Program-made: the position numbers and the translations under genes
Part shown: positions 1 to 15,514 of the stretch, one piece after another
How positions within the stretch are numbered: the first letter of the stretch is position 1
How the letters are laid out: the number at the start of each line of letters is the position of its first letter
Notes under the pieces: model-generated
What the model saw: only the letters and a program-made list of their open reading frames with translations
Database searches by the model: none
What the model was told of the DNA's origin: nothing
Origin: Zonotrichia leucophrys gambelii
Taxonomy: Eukaryota > Chordata > Aves > Passeriformes > Passerellidae
Direction: 5' to 3'
Length of the DNA: 64,000 bases
Assembly: GCF_028769735.1 (NCBI RefSeq)
Contig: NC_088179.1
Span: forward strand, 2,232,001-2,296,000

Positions 1-575
1 CAGAAACTGTCCACTGTCTCTTCCATGGGCAGTGCTGAAATATAATGCAAATGTGAGCAGTTAAAATACCTGAAGAAAACAAAATCAGATTGGTGTAGTA
101 ACTCAGTGACGTTTCCCCCCACCCTTCCTTACAAAGCACTGCTATTTTACAGCAATAAAAACCCTTTTGGAGTTTTGTGGCTGACTCAGAGCTGCAAAAA
201 GAAGAAGAAGAAAAGAAAAGAAACAGAGAGGTAATTTCCAAAGTGAAATTAAATTAACCACAAAATCAAACATTTCCAAAGACAGTTGATTTCATGTCAA
301 TTCAGAGGCACCTTTTGGATTTATGCCATCTAAAACCAAAATATCAATACACATTTCAGGACTGATGATTTTTTAATGCTCTGTGTTGCACTTCAGAAGC
401 TATAAAAATATGATTGGATTTTTTCATGCCCAAATTTGTAACTATAATCTATTTTGGAATGTATTATTCTATTAAAACAAGAAATAATTGAGTTTGTATA
501 ATTATTAATCTCTTGTAATAATCCTCAATTGTACAAATTACTTTTCAGAAACACAGGCAGTTTCTTGCAGACAAG
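1..575. other. OTOS upstream sequence and 5' UTR
   Basis: AT-rich sequence before the OTOS start codon. The coding exon is preceded by a plausible splice acceptor or 5' UTR run near 530-575. TATA-like stretches occur near 402-408 (ctataaaaat), and an AATAAA at about 152-157 could end an upstream transcript. The transcription start cannot be fixed from the sequence, and no coding exon is recognised here. Confidence 0.4.
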
Positions 576-3255
<2,680 letters not shown>

Positions 3256-3548
3256 GAGCCTCACTCAGCTTTGCCAGAGCTGCTGCCCAGGTGTTTGGTG
3301 AGCTTCTCTCTGCCACTGAACACACCTGGGCTGCCCTCACCTGCTTTGTGACACCACGGTCATTTGCAGCATTTTATGGCTTCAGTGAGTCTCTTTTTAC
3401 CATTTCTTGTAAAGGTGTTTGCGTGAACACCTGACTGCCAGCAAACACATCTGCACTGTGCCTCCGCCACTAAGTGACACTGCAGCCACATGCAGCATTT
3501 CAGGCTTTAAATTAATCCCTTTTTACAATTTATGCTTCTGTGTGACAC

Positions 3549-3554
3549 AATAAA
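3549..3554 (+). promoter_or_regulatory. OTOS: OTOS polyadenylation signal
   Basis: AATAAA lies about 295 bases after the OTOS stop and is followed by a T/G-rich stretch (ttgttcattctg), as expected just before a cleavage site. The intervening 3' UTR holds a diverged internal duplication of about 70 bases (3350-3420 and 3475-3545). Confidence 0.7.
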
Positions 3555-3783
3555 CTTGTTCATTCTGCTGCATGGCTTTGGGAGGGTTTTTTTTTAACAG
3601 GTGATGCTCTCAGCTTCATCTCAGGAGACTTCTCTCTGTGCAGAGGAGTACATGTGTACAGGAGTTATTCAACCAGTGCACCCACTTTGGGGGCTGGAGG
3701 GGCTGCCAGTATCAGTCACACTCACCTCATTTGCAAGCTGATGCCTCACTGAGGCCTGAAAGGGCCCAGGGCCTGCCATCACC

Positions 3784-4339
3784 ATGGCGGTGGGGCGTGG
3801 GGAGCAAGATGGTGGCCTCCATTGCTGGTCACCATGGCCGCAGGGCATGGGGGGGCAAGATGTCAGTGTCCATTACTGGTCACCATGGCCACAGGGCATG
3901 AGGGAGCAAGATGGCGGCCTCCATTGCTGGTCGCCGTGGCGATGGAGGCATGGGGGGAGCAAGATGGCAGCCTCCATTGCTGGCCACCATGGCCACAGGG
4001 CGTGGGGGAGCAATGGCCACAGGGCATGGGGGAGCAAGATGGCGGCCTCTATTGCTGGTCACCATGGCGACAGGGTGTGAAGGAGCAAGATGGCATCCTC
4101 CATTGCTGGTGGCCATGGCGATGGGGTGTGAAGGAGCAAGATGGCAGCCTCCTTTGAAGGAGCAAGATGGCAGCCTCCTTTGCTGGTCGCCATGGCGACG
4201 GGGGGGGTGTGAGGGAGCAAGATGGCGGCCTGCATTGCTGGTCGCCATGGCGACGGGATGTGGGTGAGCAATATAGCGGCTTCCATTGCTGGTCGCCATG
4301 GCGACAGGGTGGGGTGAGCAAGATGGCGGCCTCCCTTGC

Positions 4340-4355
<16 letters not shown>
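3784..4355 (+). repeat. Minisatellite of ~51-bp units with YY1-like and X-box-like sites
   Basis: Eleven units begin with GCAAGATGG or a close variant near 3804, 3855, 3905, 3959, 4034, 4085, 4136, 4162, 4217, 4267 and 4318. Spacing is mostly 50-55 bases, with one short unit (26) and one long one (75). Four units have the perfect core AAGATGGCGGC, the strong consensus of the zinc-finger factor YY1. Most units also carry CATGG-centred sequence; three carry the perfect 14-base palindrome GTCGCCATGGCGAC (4186, 4241, 4292), which resembles the RFX X-box. The array ends about 80 bases before the COPS9 start codon. Long open frames through it on both strands are by-products of the periodicity. Confidence 0.9.
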
Positions 4356-5939
<1,584 letters not shown>

Positions 5940-6179
5940 ACTTGGGTGTGCAGCAGAGCTGAGATGTGGAGTTTTCTCCAAGATCACCCCTGCAGTCCAT
6001 TATTTATTAAATTAATCAAAATGGGAAACTCACAGAGGGGGAAAAAAGCCTGGATAAGCTGCTTGGGGAATATGAAAACCAAATGGGTAAAGATAACTGA
6101 GGAGGGAAGTGTGCACTGTTATTTCTAGGGAGCTGTGTGTAGATTTTCCTGGAAATTTCATTTGCTGATGTGCTTATTG

Positions 6180-6185
6180 AATAAA
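6180..6185 (+). promoter_or_regulatory. COPS9: COPS9 polyadenylation signal
   Basis: AATAAA about 240 bases after the COPS9 stop. The transcript probably ends near 6200-6210. The intervening sequence is AT-rich 3' UTR. Confidence 0.65.
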
Positions 6186-6209
6186 ATACTGAAGAAACAC
6201 ACATCTCTC

Positions 6210-7330
6210 TGACTTATAAAAGTAGAAATTGCTGTCTTCTGAGCTCCCTTAGAGTGATTATTTTGGCATTAAATAATTCATTGTTGCTTTTGGATATTAC
6301 GTAAAAGATATGCAGTAGGACACATGCTGCCCAGGAAAGTTTTGTTCATCCCAGTAAAGGATTGTTTTGGGATCAGATGGTTCCTTGTTCTGAATAGTCC
6401 AGTTCACACTGAGAAGGGCATGGGTTGTCTTTTGTTTCAAGACAGAGAGCTTCCATCAGTACTTCACTTTTAATTTAAGGAACACAGAAAAAAAGAAAAA
6501 GTAACTTCACCTTGACATGTTAAGCAAAGAAATGCTCTGACCCCAGATTAGGAGAATGCTTGGATTTAAAAATATAATTTCATTCTTGAAATTGTACTTG
6601 ATGGAAAAAGAAACAGTAAAATTTTCTTTTCCTGCAGAAGCTAATGCACTTACTGGTGCTTAGAGGTACACTGTGTATGAACCAGGCTGTTGAAATACTG
6701 TTCAGATTTTGACACAAGCTTTTCAGAACATAAAAATGTTTCATTCTTACCCTTCAGTGACCAAACTGAATCCCAGAATGAAAGGAACAGGTGAGTTTTT
6801 AGTGTTTTTTTCAGAGTCAAAAGTATAATCCTGTCCAATCTCAAATGCAATCTGTATTCTATAAATTGATCACAGACTAAATACTGTGACTGATCTTTCT
6901 TTGAACACTTCACACTACTTAAATGTTGCCTGCAGTGAAACCCTTTCATCCCTCTGTCACATTTTTATTTCTTTAGTTTGCCTTCAAAAAGGAAATCTTA
7001 AATCTAACAGTAACTCTTGCAGCCAGTGAGTTTAAAAAAGGAAGCACAATAAACCCAGTGGGATTTAGGTGTCTTTTGGTTGCGCTGCTGTGGATTTCTG
7101 CAGAGCCTGTGTTTCATCATGCAGTGTGCTGTAAATCAGCACTCTGACATCTCTGCTTGGTGCCTGACTGTGCTGTGTCCCTGGAGGAACAGCCTTGCTC
7201 AGGCACTGGCCTTTCCCTTTTAGTGCTTGCTGACAGCCTGGGCTTTCCAGTTCTCCTAACTGAGACTGGGGTAAAACAGTTTCAGTGGTGGCAAACGGGC
7301 TTGGGCTGTCTGGGGCACTCTGCTGCATGG
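6210..7330. other. Intergenic, no recognisable gene
   Basis: Unique-looking AT-rich sequence between the COPS9 3' end and the first LTR. I see no conserved reading frame, RNA gene or recognisable repeat. Confidence 0.5.
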
Positions 7331-7333
7331 AAT

Positions 7334-7760
7334 TTGCAGGCAGCCCCCATGAGGGGAGAGAATGATGCATCTGACTCCACTGATATCAGAGGGCTCATTA
7401 ATTACTTTATTATACTATATTACACTATATTACATTACATCTAAACTGAGTCTGCCAAGCACTCAAATGCACAGAATTGCCCAGAATCTCGTGACTGTCA
7501 CCCAACAGCCCTGACACACACACCTGGCCCTGACAGGCCAAGGAAACAAAACACCCTCACTGTGGGTAAACAATCTCCACATTGCATTCTGCTTTGACAC
7601 AAACACAGGCACAGCAAATTATAAGAATTGTTTTTGGGAAGAATTGTGCCTTGCTTTTTCTCTGTGAGGAGAAATGTGGGGCTACACACTTGGCCCTGAC
7701 AGGCCAAGGAACCAAAACACCATCACTGTGGGTAAACAATCTCCATATTGTTCATAATGG
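7334..7760 (-). mobile_element. Solo LTR, family B, with partial second copy
   Basis: It shares 'gaatgatgcatctgactcc', a T/A-rich tract with 'attatactatatta', 'cacctggccctgacaggcca' and 'gggtaaacaatctccacatt' with the copies at 7.9 and 36 kb. After the LTR-like end (ggggctaca, about 7678-7686) the segment 'ttggccctgacaggcca' to 'gggtaaacaatctcca' appears again (7690-7760), so a second partial copy is attached. Orientation is inferred from related LTRs whose polyadenylation signal reads on the minus strand. No retroviral gene is present. Confidence 0.65.
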
Positions 7761-7889
7761 GTAGACAGGGAAACAGACCTGGGTTATTTTTTATGGAGTT
7801 TTTTTCTTTTTTAAACACCTTGATGGATCTTGGAAAATTCTGCTTTGTCTGAGGCACTGTGCCTGCAGGAGTACAGCAATGTTGTGAGG

Positions 7890-8270
7890 GCCCTGATGGA
7901 GGAGGAATGATGCATCTGACTCCATTGGTATCAGAAGGCTAATTAATTAATTATACTATATCTTTGTATACATCTAAAACTGAACCTGCCAAGCACTCAA
8001 CCCTGGACACACAGAATCTTGTGGCTGTCACCAACAGCCCTGACACACACACACACACACCTGGCCCTGACAAGCCAAGGAAACAAAACCCCATCACTGT
8101 GGCTAAACAGTGATCTCCATACTGCATTCTGCTTTGGCACAAACACAGGCACAGCAAATTATAAGAATTGTGTTTCCTTTCTCTGGGATTCAGAGAATGT
8201 GAAACCCAGAAATATTCCTGGGAAGAATTGTGCCTTGCTTTTCTCTGTGAAGAGAAATGTAGTGACAGTG
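7890..8270 (-). mobile_element. Solo LTR, family B, second copy
   Basis: It aligns with 7334-7686 over most of its length (gatgcatctgactccatt, ctggccctgacaagccaagg, ttctgctttggcacaaacac, gaattgtgccttgcttttct). It carries a short AC run at 8044-8061. The left boundary is diffuse; the right end is near 'gaaatgtagtgaca' at about 8268. I found no clear target-site duplication. Confidence 0.65.
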
Positions 8271-8274
8271 CTGT

Positions 8275-10768
8275 GCTTTCTCCAAACTATGTTTTGAGAA
8301 ATGAGTTGCTACCAGGAAATGGAGCATTTTGGGCAGGTGCAAAAGATGAAATAAAACTCAAGAAGCAACTCTCCTCCTCTGCTGTTTTATCTACTTTTGC
8401 TGATTCCTCAATATGGTTGGTTTTGGAATGCATCCTTGTCAATATTTTGTAGATACTTCTTTGTTTTTCATTTGCTTCCTTAAGTTGTAAGAAACTTGAG
8501 CATTAATTTGATACAAACCCACCTTAAACAGCTGCTCTTCAGTAGGGATGGTGTTCTCTCCTTGAAAGATGTCTGAAACCTCAGTGAACATTGGTTTGAA
8601 GGTGCCAATGGTGAGTGGCTCTGGTTTTGTAACATCTCACCTGATCAAAACATGGAATTCTCTCTGTGGAACTGGGTCCAGCAGCTTTCATCCTGGTAGG
8701 ATGTAACTATCCACTCAAGGTAGGTAGAGCTAACACACCTTTTTGTGAAAATTTCCAGAAACTCAGGGTTTCACACAGAAAAGCAGCATTAATAGTACTG
8801 CTGGCACCTGGGAGGTGTGGTGTGGGTGTCTGTCTGAGGGAACTTCATCTGTGCAGTGTTTAAAAGTGTTTGAGTTCATCAAAGTTCTCCAGCTGTGGAA
8901 AACTCTGGAATCCCATGAACTGCCTGGGTGTGCAGGTGATGCTGCTCTGGCTGTAGCTCCTGGGGGTTCTGGGTATTCCCAGTCCTTCAGTCTGGTACCT
9001 GTGTGGGTCTCCTGGAGCTGTCTGCAGTATGCAGATCCCTCCTGCACAGTGAGACTGAAGCTGTGCACACATCATCTCTCCAAAGAGGACTGTCAGTGTG
9101 TTAAACTTCCAGCAGGAGCTGTGGTTGCTTTGGGTCCCTGCTGGAGCAGTGGTAGATGAAGAACAAATTGCCCTTCAGCTTCACATTGCTGCTGTGTTCA
9201 CATTTGTCAAGGCTTTTGGTCCAATTAGTCTGGGGCAATCAACCTTTTGTTGGGAAATAATCACCAGATGTCAAAATCTCTAATAAAAATTGATGTAAAC
9301 AGCATTTGACTGCCTTGGCCAATTCATTTCTTGAGCTTTGATTCCCGTCCCTTCTGTGGAGATTGACACCTCATAGGAAGTGTTTCTTGGGGAAAAGGCT
9401 GTTTGAGCAGCAATATGCACACATTCAGGCTGATGTGAATTCACTTACAAGCTGCTGGGTACTGCTGAATTTCAATGTCCAAGTAAAGGCTCTAGTCTGA
9501 ACAGTTTTGTGAATTGTCCCAGTGACTGCAGTGGGACAGCTGGCAATTCATAAATCCATAAAGCTGAGGCTTGGCAAGATGAGGCCCTAAGTGCTGAAAT
9601 GCCTTAGAAGGGTGTAGCCAGATGAAAAGCAATTCCTTTTAAACACTTAAATGTCAGCCTGTTCCCTTCCATATTCTCAACAGGCCCCAGCTCTGTCTTC
9701 AGGGAGCTGCAAACTGTCCCAGTACATTCTTTGGAAATAAAATGTGCAATCTATTTTGAGCTGAAAAGAATCCACTCATTGTGAGGGAGAGAAAGTTGCC
9801 ATGCTAAAGGAAGCTGGCTGTCATCTGTGCATAATATATTTCTGCAGTGCTGCTTCTGAGCTGGTTTCCAGCTTATCCTGGGTTCCACTGCCCTTCATAT
9901 GAGCAGGAACAGGCAAGCTCAGACCTAGCGTGGCAATAGTGGATTTCCTTGGTGGCTTTTTCCTGAGTTAACTTCCAGGGAATAAAAAGTTTTCCTTTCA
10001 ATATTTTATTTCAGTAATTGAAGTGGAAGGTATTTTTCTTGATAAAGAAGGAATTCATTTAGATGAATAAGTGGACTTCTTCCTGCTTCCCTGGGGTGTT
10101 GAGAAGCTGGCAGGCATCTTCCTGCTCTCAATGTGCAGTTGTTGAGCACATGAGAACGTGCTGGGCAGATGACAGACAATGCAGCCCTGTTCCCTGAAGT
10201 CCTTGTTGTTGATGGGGCTGGAATGCCAGTGTCGCATCAGGGATATTTTGGAAAAGCACAATGCAAGTCAGTCCTTGGCAGCAGGGATGGCTTTGAGCAC
10301 AAATATTTGCTTCTATGGTTTTGCTTTCAAGTTTATTTATTTTTTGAGTTTGCCTTTTATATTTGTTCTAGTTGGCCTTTGCCAAGCAGCAGGGTAAGAA
10401 TCCTGACTCATGTTACAAACCTTTTATTCAAGCTTTTATAAGAAGTTCTGAGCAGAGGGAGACAGGAACAGCGTCTTTTAAACCTTTTAAAATTCACAAA
10501 TATGACTATTTTGTGAATGCTGTTTGTTTATTTATGAGAAAAAGGTTTAGGTAATCCTTGTATGAACTCATTTAAACGTGAAGCCTCCTGGAATATTGTG
10601 AATAAACAGATGCACAGCTGAGAATGCTGTGTATGAGGTGGGTGGCAGGGCAAGGGACTGTGACAAAGCATCCCTGGTGCTGACAGGAGCTGCCCCACCA
10701 AGGGGGTCCCAGCTGGGGATGCTTTGGTGAGGACACTTCAGAGGGGACTGCTGTCACAGGACAGCGGC
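8275..10768. other. Intergenic, no recognisable gene
   Basis: Mixed-composition sequence without a CpG island, a conserved exon or an identifiable transposon. Open frames of 60-110 codons are present but look random: they have no homology I recognise and overlap one another on both strands. Confidence 0.5.
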
Positions 10769-11163
10769 TGTCGCAGACATCTTTTTATGAAAAATCCTTT
10801 CTTAGGATATCTCCTCCTGAGAAGCTGAGAATCCTCAGGAACAAAATGACAATGGTTGTCTGCTGCTGTGGAATGCAACAGGTGCATCTGTGACTGGTCT
10901 CATGTGGATGTTTGGATTCAGTAACCAGTCACAGCAGAGCTGGCTCTCTCTCTCTGTCCAAGCCAGCTGCTTTTGTTATCATTCATTCCTTTCTATTCTT
11001 AGCTTAGCTAGCCTTCTGAGATGAAACTTTTCCTTCTATTCTTTTCACTATAGTTATAATGTAATATATATATCTCATAAAATGATAAATCAAGCCTTCT
11101 GAAACATGGAGTCAGATCTACGTCTCTTCCCTCATCCTGAAAACCCCTGTGAACACTGTCACA
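10769..11163 (+). mobile_element. Solo LTR, family A
   Basis: The LTR begins TGTCGCAGAC and ends CTGTCACA. It is flanked by AGCGGC on the left and AGTGGC on the right, a 6-base target-site duplication with one change. Internal marks shared with the copies at 26.0, 36.4, 40.0 and 41.3 kb are 'ctgctgtggaatgcaacagg', 'tagttataatgtaatata' and 'cataaaatgataaatcaagc'. The 6-base duplication suggests a beta-retrovirus-like (ERVK) origin. Confidence 0.85.
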
Positions 11164-11169
11164 AGTGGC

Positions 11170-12724
11170 TCTGTCCTGTCACAGAGCAGAGCTTCCTATG
11201 CAGGGCATGCTCAGCTCCCAGTGCAGCTCCCTGAGCTCTGCCCTCCTGGTCTCCTGCTGCCTCTGCATGGCTGGGGTGCAGGTGCTGTGCTGTGGAATCA
11301 CCTTCTCTGTGCTGTGCCTCATCCAGGATGGCAGATCCACCTTGGCCTTCAACACAGGACAGAACTAGAATGACTCCTCTGGAAATCCCTGTCAAGGAGC
11401 AGAGATGCTGTGCTGTCCTGACTCTGCAGGCAGAGCTCCACTTTCACAGATGCCCAGGTTTTCAGAGGGAGCTGGGTGTGAACATACCCCCTGTCCTTCC
11501 CTGCCTGACTCCAGAAGGGAATTAGAGATTGTCTTCAAGTGTCATCTTCTTGCCTCCCTCCCTGATGCCTCTCCATAAATCCCTCCCTGCTTTTATGAGA
11601 GGGATTCCACAGATTGCCTTGAGGGTGGGAATATCTGCAGGAAGAAATAGATACTGACATTTAATGCTTCCATTTCATTGGGAACAAACCTTTCATTTCC
11701 CCTGGATTGTCTGGAGGGTAATGAAGTGCACCTCCATGGAAGGAAGTTTCCCAGTGTTCTCAAAGAGCAGTGGGCTGGGCTGATCATCCCGGGATGAGCT
11801 AAGGGTTGGTTTGCTGATTTGCAGTCCCATGGAGACTGAGTCTTTCCATCAGGTACCTACACCCAGCCAAACACAGTCAGAGAAACGTGGCAGCCTGGGC
11901 ACACTCTGGTTTCCTGCACAGTATTTCAGAGACTCTAAATCTGATGGCAGTGGCTGATTAGCCAAATGTCAGACTTGATCCTAATCCCTCTGCCTGGTTC
12001 CATGATAAAAACCCTCTAGTGAGTTTATACTTCAGCAATGCAAGTCTTGCAAGCAATTTATCTTTTTCTTGTAACTCTTCATGGTTTAGTGCATCTGCTA
12101 TTTGTATTCCAATTAATTACTGGCACAAGTGATTACATGGGGTTGAAGTACAATTAGGACCAGCCTATAATTGTGTTTGAAAGGGCTGTGGATGGTTTCA
12201 CAGATGGTTTCCCTGCTGCATGAGACTGGTCAGTCTTCTCCAGCTGTCTCCAGCTGTCTTCAGCTTTTCATGTTATTTCTCCCTAATTGTTAGTGCAGTG
12301 ACTTCAATCTTTCATTGGGGAATGTTCTTGCTTTCTGCCTCTTAGAGTACATTAGCTTCTAAAGGGAAAAGCATCCTTTTAAACCTGCCAGAGAGGCAGT
12401 AAATAGTGAGGCATAACTTTGTACAAGGCATCTGCTGTCAGGATTGATTAAAAACCACAAACTAAACCATTTACATTTGTTGGAGAGCAGGTGATTCAGT
12501 GCCCTCTCAGCATGCCAGTGTCGTGTTTGCTCTTTTCTTACAAGATAATTGTGTGTTCAATGCAGGGTGATCCTCAGGAGCCAGCCCAGGCCTTGGAGAT
12601 GTGCCTGTGTTGACCAGGTTTTCCCCTCCCATGGGTTTATGAAGCATGGAGGGATAGTAAAACCACAACTCCATAATGGAAAAAGGCTGGATTCCTTAGG
12701 AACTCCCCTGAGCTCATCCCAGGA
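11170..12724. other. Intergenic, no recognisable gene
   Basis: No LTR, LINE or conserved exon recognised. There is a moderately GC-rich start, then AT-rich sequence. Confidence 0.5.
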
Positions 12725-12730
12725 CCTCAT

Positions 12731-13337
12731 TCTCGGGAGGCTGCAGTTTACTGCAGCCCCGAGACACGTGAACAGTCTCTGTTTCAGCCCGCACGTTCGG
12801 AGAATGACTCACAGCTCTTCAGTTCTCAGTCTCAGAGTTGTTTATTGGATCTTATCTATAAAATTTTTCTCCTGTCCAGCCGAGGTTCGCTCAGCAGGAC
12901 AGAGAGAGGCACTCTGCCTGCCCCTGGGGCAGTGTTAGCTCTTTATACTACAAACTACATATAACATGTTTACAATTACTTTCCAATACCTATCACCTAT
13001 GTTAGACAGTGAGCTTCTACTCTAAACCAATCCAAAAGTGCCAACATCACTGCAGAAGATGGAGGTAGAGAAGAAGAAAGTCTGGACAAGTCCCTCCATC
13101 TTGTTCCCAGAACACCTATTCTAAAAACCCCAAAATCTACCCCTTCACCCAGTGATAATTTTATTTTTAAACTACTTAAACTTCTGTGGCTTTCAGGTCT
13201 TCATACAAAGCTGGTAGTTTGCTCCATGGGTCATAATCAAGCCCACAGGTGTTTTGGGCTGTGTGCCAGGGTCCCTGAGCCCCCTGGCAGGATCCTGGCA
13301 GCTCTGGACACCCAGAGGGATGCACTGAGTTCTGACA
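12731..13337 (-). mobile_element. Solo LTR, family E
   Basis: 607 bases between perfect 6-base duplications CCTCAT (12725-12730 and 13338-13343). Read on the minus strand, it starts TGTCAGAACTCAG and contains a purine/pyrimidine tract corresponding to the TTC tract of its relatives. A TATA-like 'gtataaag' and 'aataaacaact' near the 3' end are the promoter and polyadenylation regions. Relatives are at 14.8, 27.7 and 31.1 kb. Confidence 0.85.
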
Positions 13338-13343
13338 CCTCAT

Positions 13344-14760
13344 TATCCCCCCAAACCCCATCTGCAGCTCTTCCTTGAAGGCAGCCCAAGGCCAGCATGG
13401 TGCCCTGCAGCTCCCTGCCCATGCTCAGCCTGGCCATGTGCCCCTGAGGTGGCAGAGCTGGCGAGGTGCAGGTCTGATCTCCATCCCACATGCAGGAACT
13501 TGGAGCTGCTGGTCCATCAGGATCCCCAGGGTGATGGGTGGCCATGCTCAGCTGCTGCTCCCAAAGCCTGTCAGCACATTTGGGCTGGCTGAGACCCCCA
13601 TGCAGGCCCCTCAGGAGGCAGGGACAGGCGGCAAAGGGCAGCTGTGGGGCTGCAGGGGAGCAGGGGTGCTTCTCTGCCTGCCCTGTGTCTGTGCTTGCTT
13701 CCTGGATGGACTGAGTCTCTGCTGGGAGCAGTTGCCTTCTAGGAGAGATGGGAGGTGGCCCAAACTGGAATCTGGTGCCTGCTGGGAAAGTGCTGGTCTG
13801 AGCTGAGCAAGAATCTTACAGAGATTTGAGGTGAAAGGCTTCTTAAAGCAGTCCCAGTCCCTGAAGGGAGGGCTTTGAGCCCTGTTTCCATGGTGGGTGC
13901 TTGCCTTGGGCTGCTGTTTGCTGGGCTTTGAGGAGCCTGCCTGGGACATACAGGGGCAGTACAGGCACTCTCCTGGTATCTGGTGAAGCTGCAGCTCAGT
14001 GTTTGTGTCTGTGAGAAGGGGGAAGAGTCACTACATGGAGTTGCAGTGCGCTAATGACTTTCTTTAACATTTTTCCCAAGGTCTGAGTGCTGGTGTTCTG
14101 GATAAAGCTGTAAGCATGTTTGCTCCTGCTGCATGGCAGCAAAGAAAGCAATCATTTGTTTTGGCTCCCTCTTGGGAACTGGTCTTTAAACTTGTATAGC
14201 CTCCTAATGTTTGTCCCAAATGCCTCTTAGTACTCTGGCTGATTCAATTTTCCCTGCATTCTGAAGATCCATCTGAAAACATTTGAGAAAAACAGTGCAA
14301 GAGCTCTGACTTTCTCCTTTCAATCTAAGCCTCTTACACCATTTGATCCAGCAAATGCTGCATTTTTAAATCTCTTTTTTTTTTTAATGGATTTCTGGCT
14401 TTTTTAACCTTTGCCCTGGTCCCTCCCAATAAATTCCCACAATAAGAGCAGGGTTTTTCCCAGCTCACTGAATTTAGCATGACCAGATTGAGCACCAGTT
14501 TCACCCTTGCTAAATCCAGTGCTTGAAGCCTTCAGGGCCAGCAGAGGCTTTGGCTCTGGATGGCCATTTAGGCTGGATTCAGGGAATTTGGTTGGGAAAA
14601 AGTGTGAAAACCAGACTCATCTTACCCCAGAAGAATGCAATACAGTGTAAGGTGGTGAGATGCTGAAGCCTTGAAGAAATTTAGAGTGTGGAGTGTTTCT
14701 TGAGAAAGCAAAAGGGGGATAACCCTGTGTTTGCCAGCCTATGTTGCCCTCACCTTGCTG
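13344..14760. other. Intergenic, no recognisable gene
   Basis: GC-moderate sequence between two family E LTRs. A 143-codon open frame at 13375-13806 (+) has no recognisable homology and overlaps another frame on the opposite strand, so I do not call it a gene. Confidence 0.5.
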
Positions 14761-14766
14761 GAAAAA

Positions 14767-15384
14767 TGTGGGATCTCAGGATCTGAGTCCTGAGATGCCG
14801 AGCCACCGAGACCACCCTTGGGGGGCCCGGGAGTCCTGGAATGTTGCCAGAAGTGTCTGGTGGCAGGACTTTGACCCTACACGCGAGACGACACCTGTAT
14901 GAAGATAAGAGGACTTCACCGGGGTGAATGGCGAAAAGATTAGTTAATTAGAGGGTGAGACACAGGGTTTAGGATTTATGTACAGGGGGGTTTAGAGAAG
15001 TAAGATGGAGGAATTGGGGTGTGTCCTGTCCTTCTTCTTCTTCTTCTCCTCCATCTTCTTTGGTGATGGTGGCACTTTGGGATTGGTTATTACTGAAAGT
15101 GCACCCAGCAATAAGAATAAATGGTATTGGGGAAAAATGATAAATATTGTACACGTAACAATGGGTATAAAGATAGGTGTCTGTACGGAGGGCGGCACAG
15201 TGTGCTCATGGCTGACTGCTGAGCAGATCTCTGTCGGGCTGAAAGAACATCTTTTAGATAAACAATTAATAAACATAAAAACCGAAAGAAGAACTGAAGC
15301 CTCTTCTCGTCCTTCGATACGCGGGCTGTCCCAAGGCCACTCCGGGCCTTTCCAGGCCCCTCAAACAGCTGAGAAAACCCGACA
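14767..15384 (+). mobile_element. Solo LTR, family E
   Basis: 618 bases starting TGTGGGATC and ending AACCCGACA, between perfect 6-base duplications GAAAAA (14761-14766 and 15385-15390). It contains a short TTC tract (about 15029-15047), TATA-like 'gtataaag' near 15167 and AATAAA near 15269. The insertion lies about 125 bases beyond the candidate ADIPOQ polyadenylation signal. Confidence 0.88.
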
Positions 15385-15508
15385 GAAAAAAAAATAAAAA
15401 AAAGGATTTCCTGGGTTGCCTGGTGAGGCTAGGAGTATATCCCTTTCTTCAAGCCCTTCCCAACAATACACACACAAAAAAGTGGAGACATTCTCATTGA
15501 GAGAGCTT

Positions 15509-15514
15509 TTTATT
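15509..15514 (-). promoter_or_regulatory. ADIPOQ: Candidate ADIPOQ polyadenylation signal
   Basis: TTTATT on the plus strand, AATAAA for the minus-strand gene, about 1.2 kb after the ADIPOQ stop. If used, 15.5-16.74 kb would be the 3' UTR; mammalian ADIPOQ also has a long 3' UTR. The assignment rests on position alone. Confidence 0.4.
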
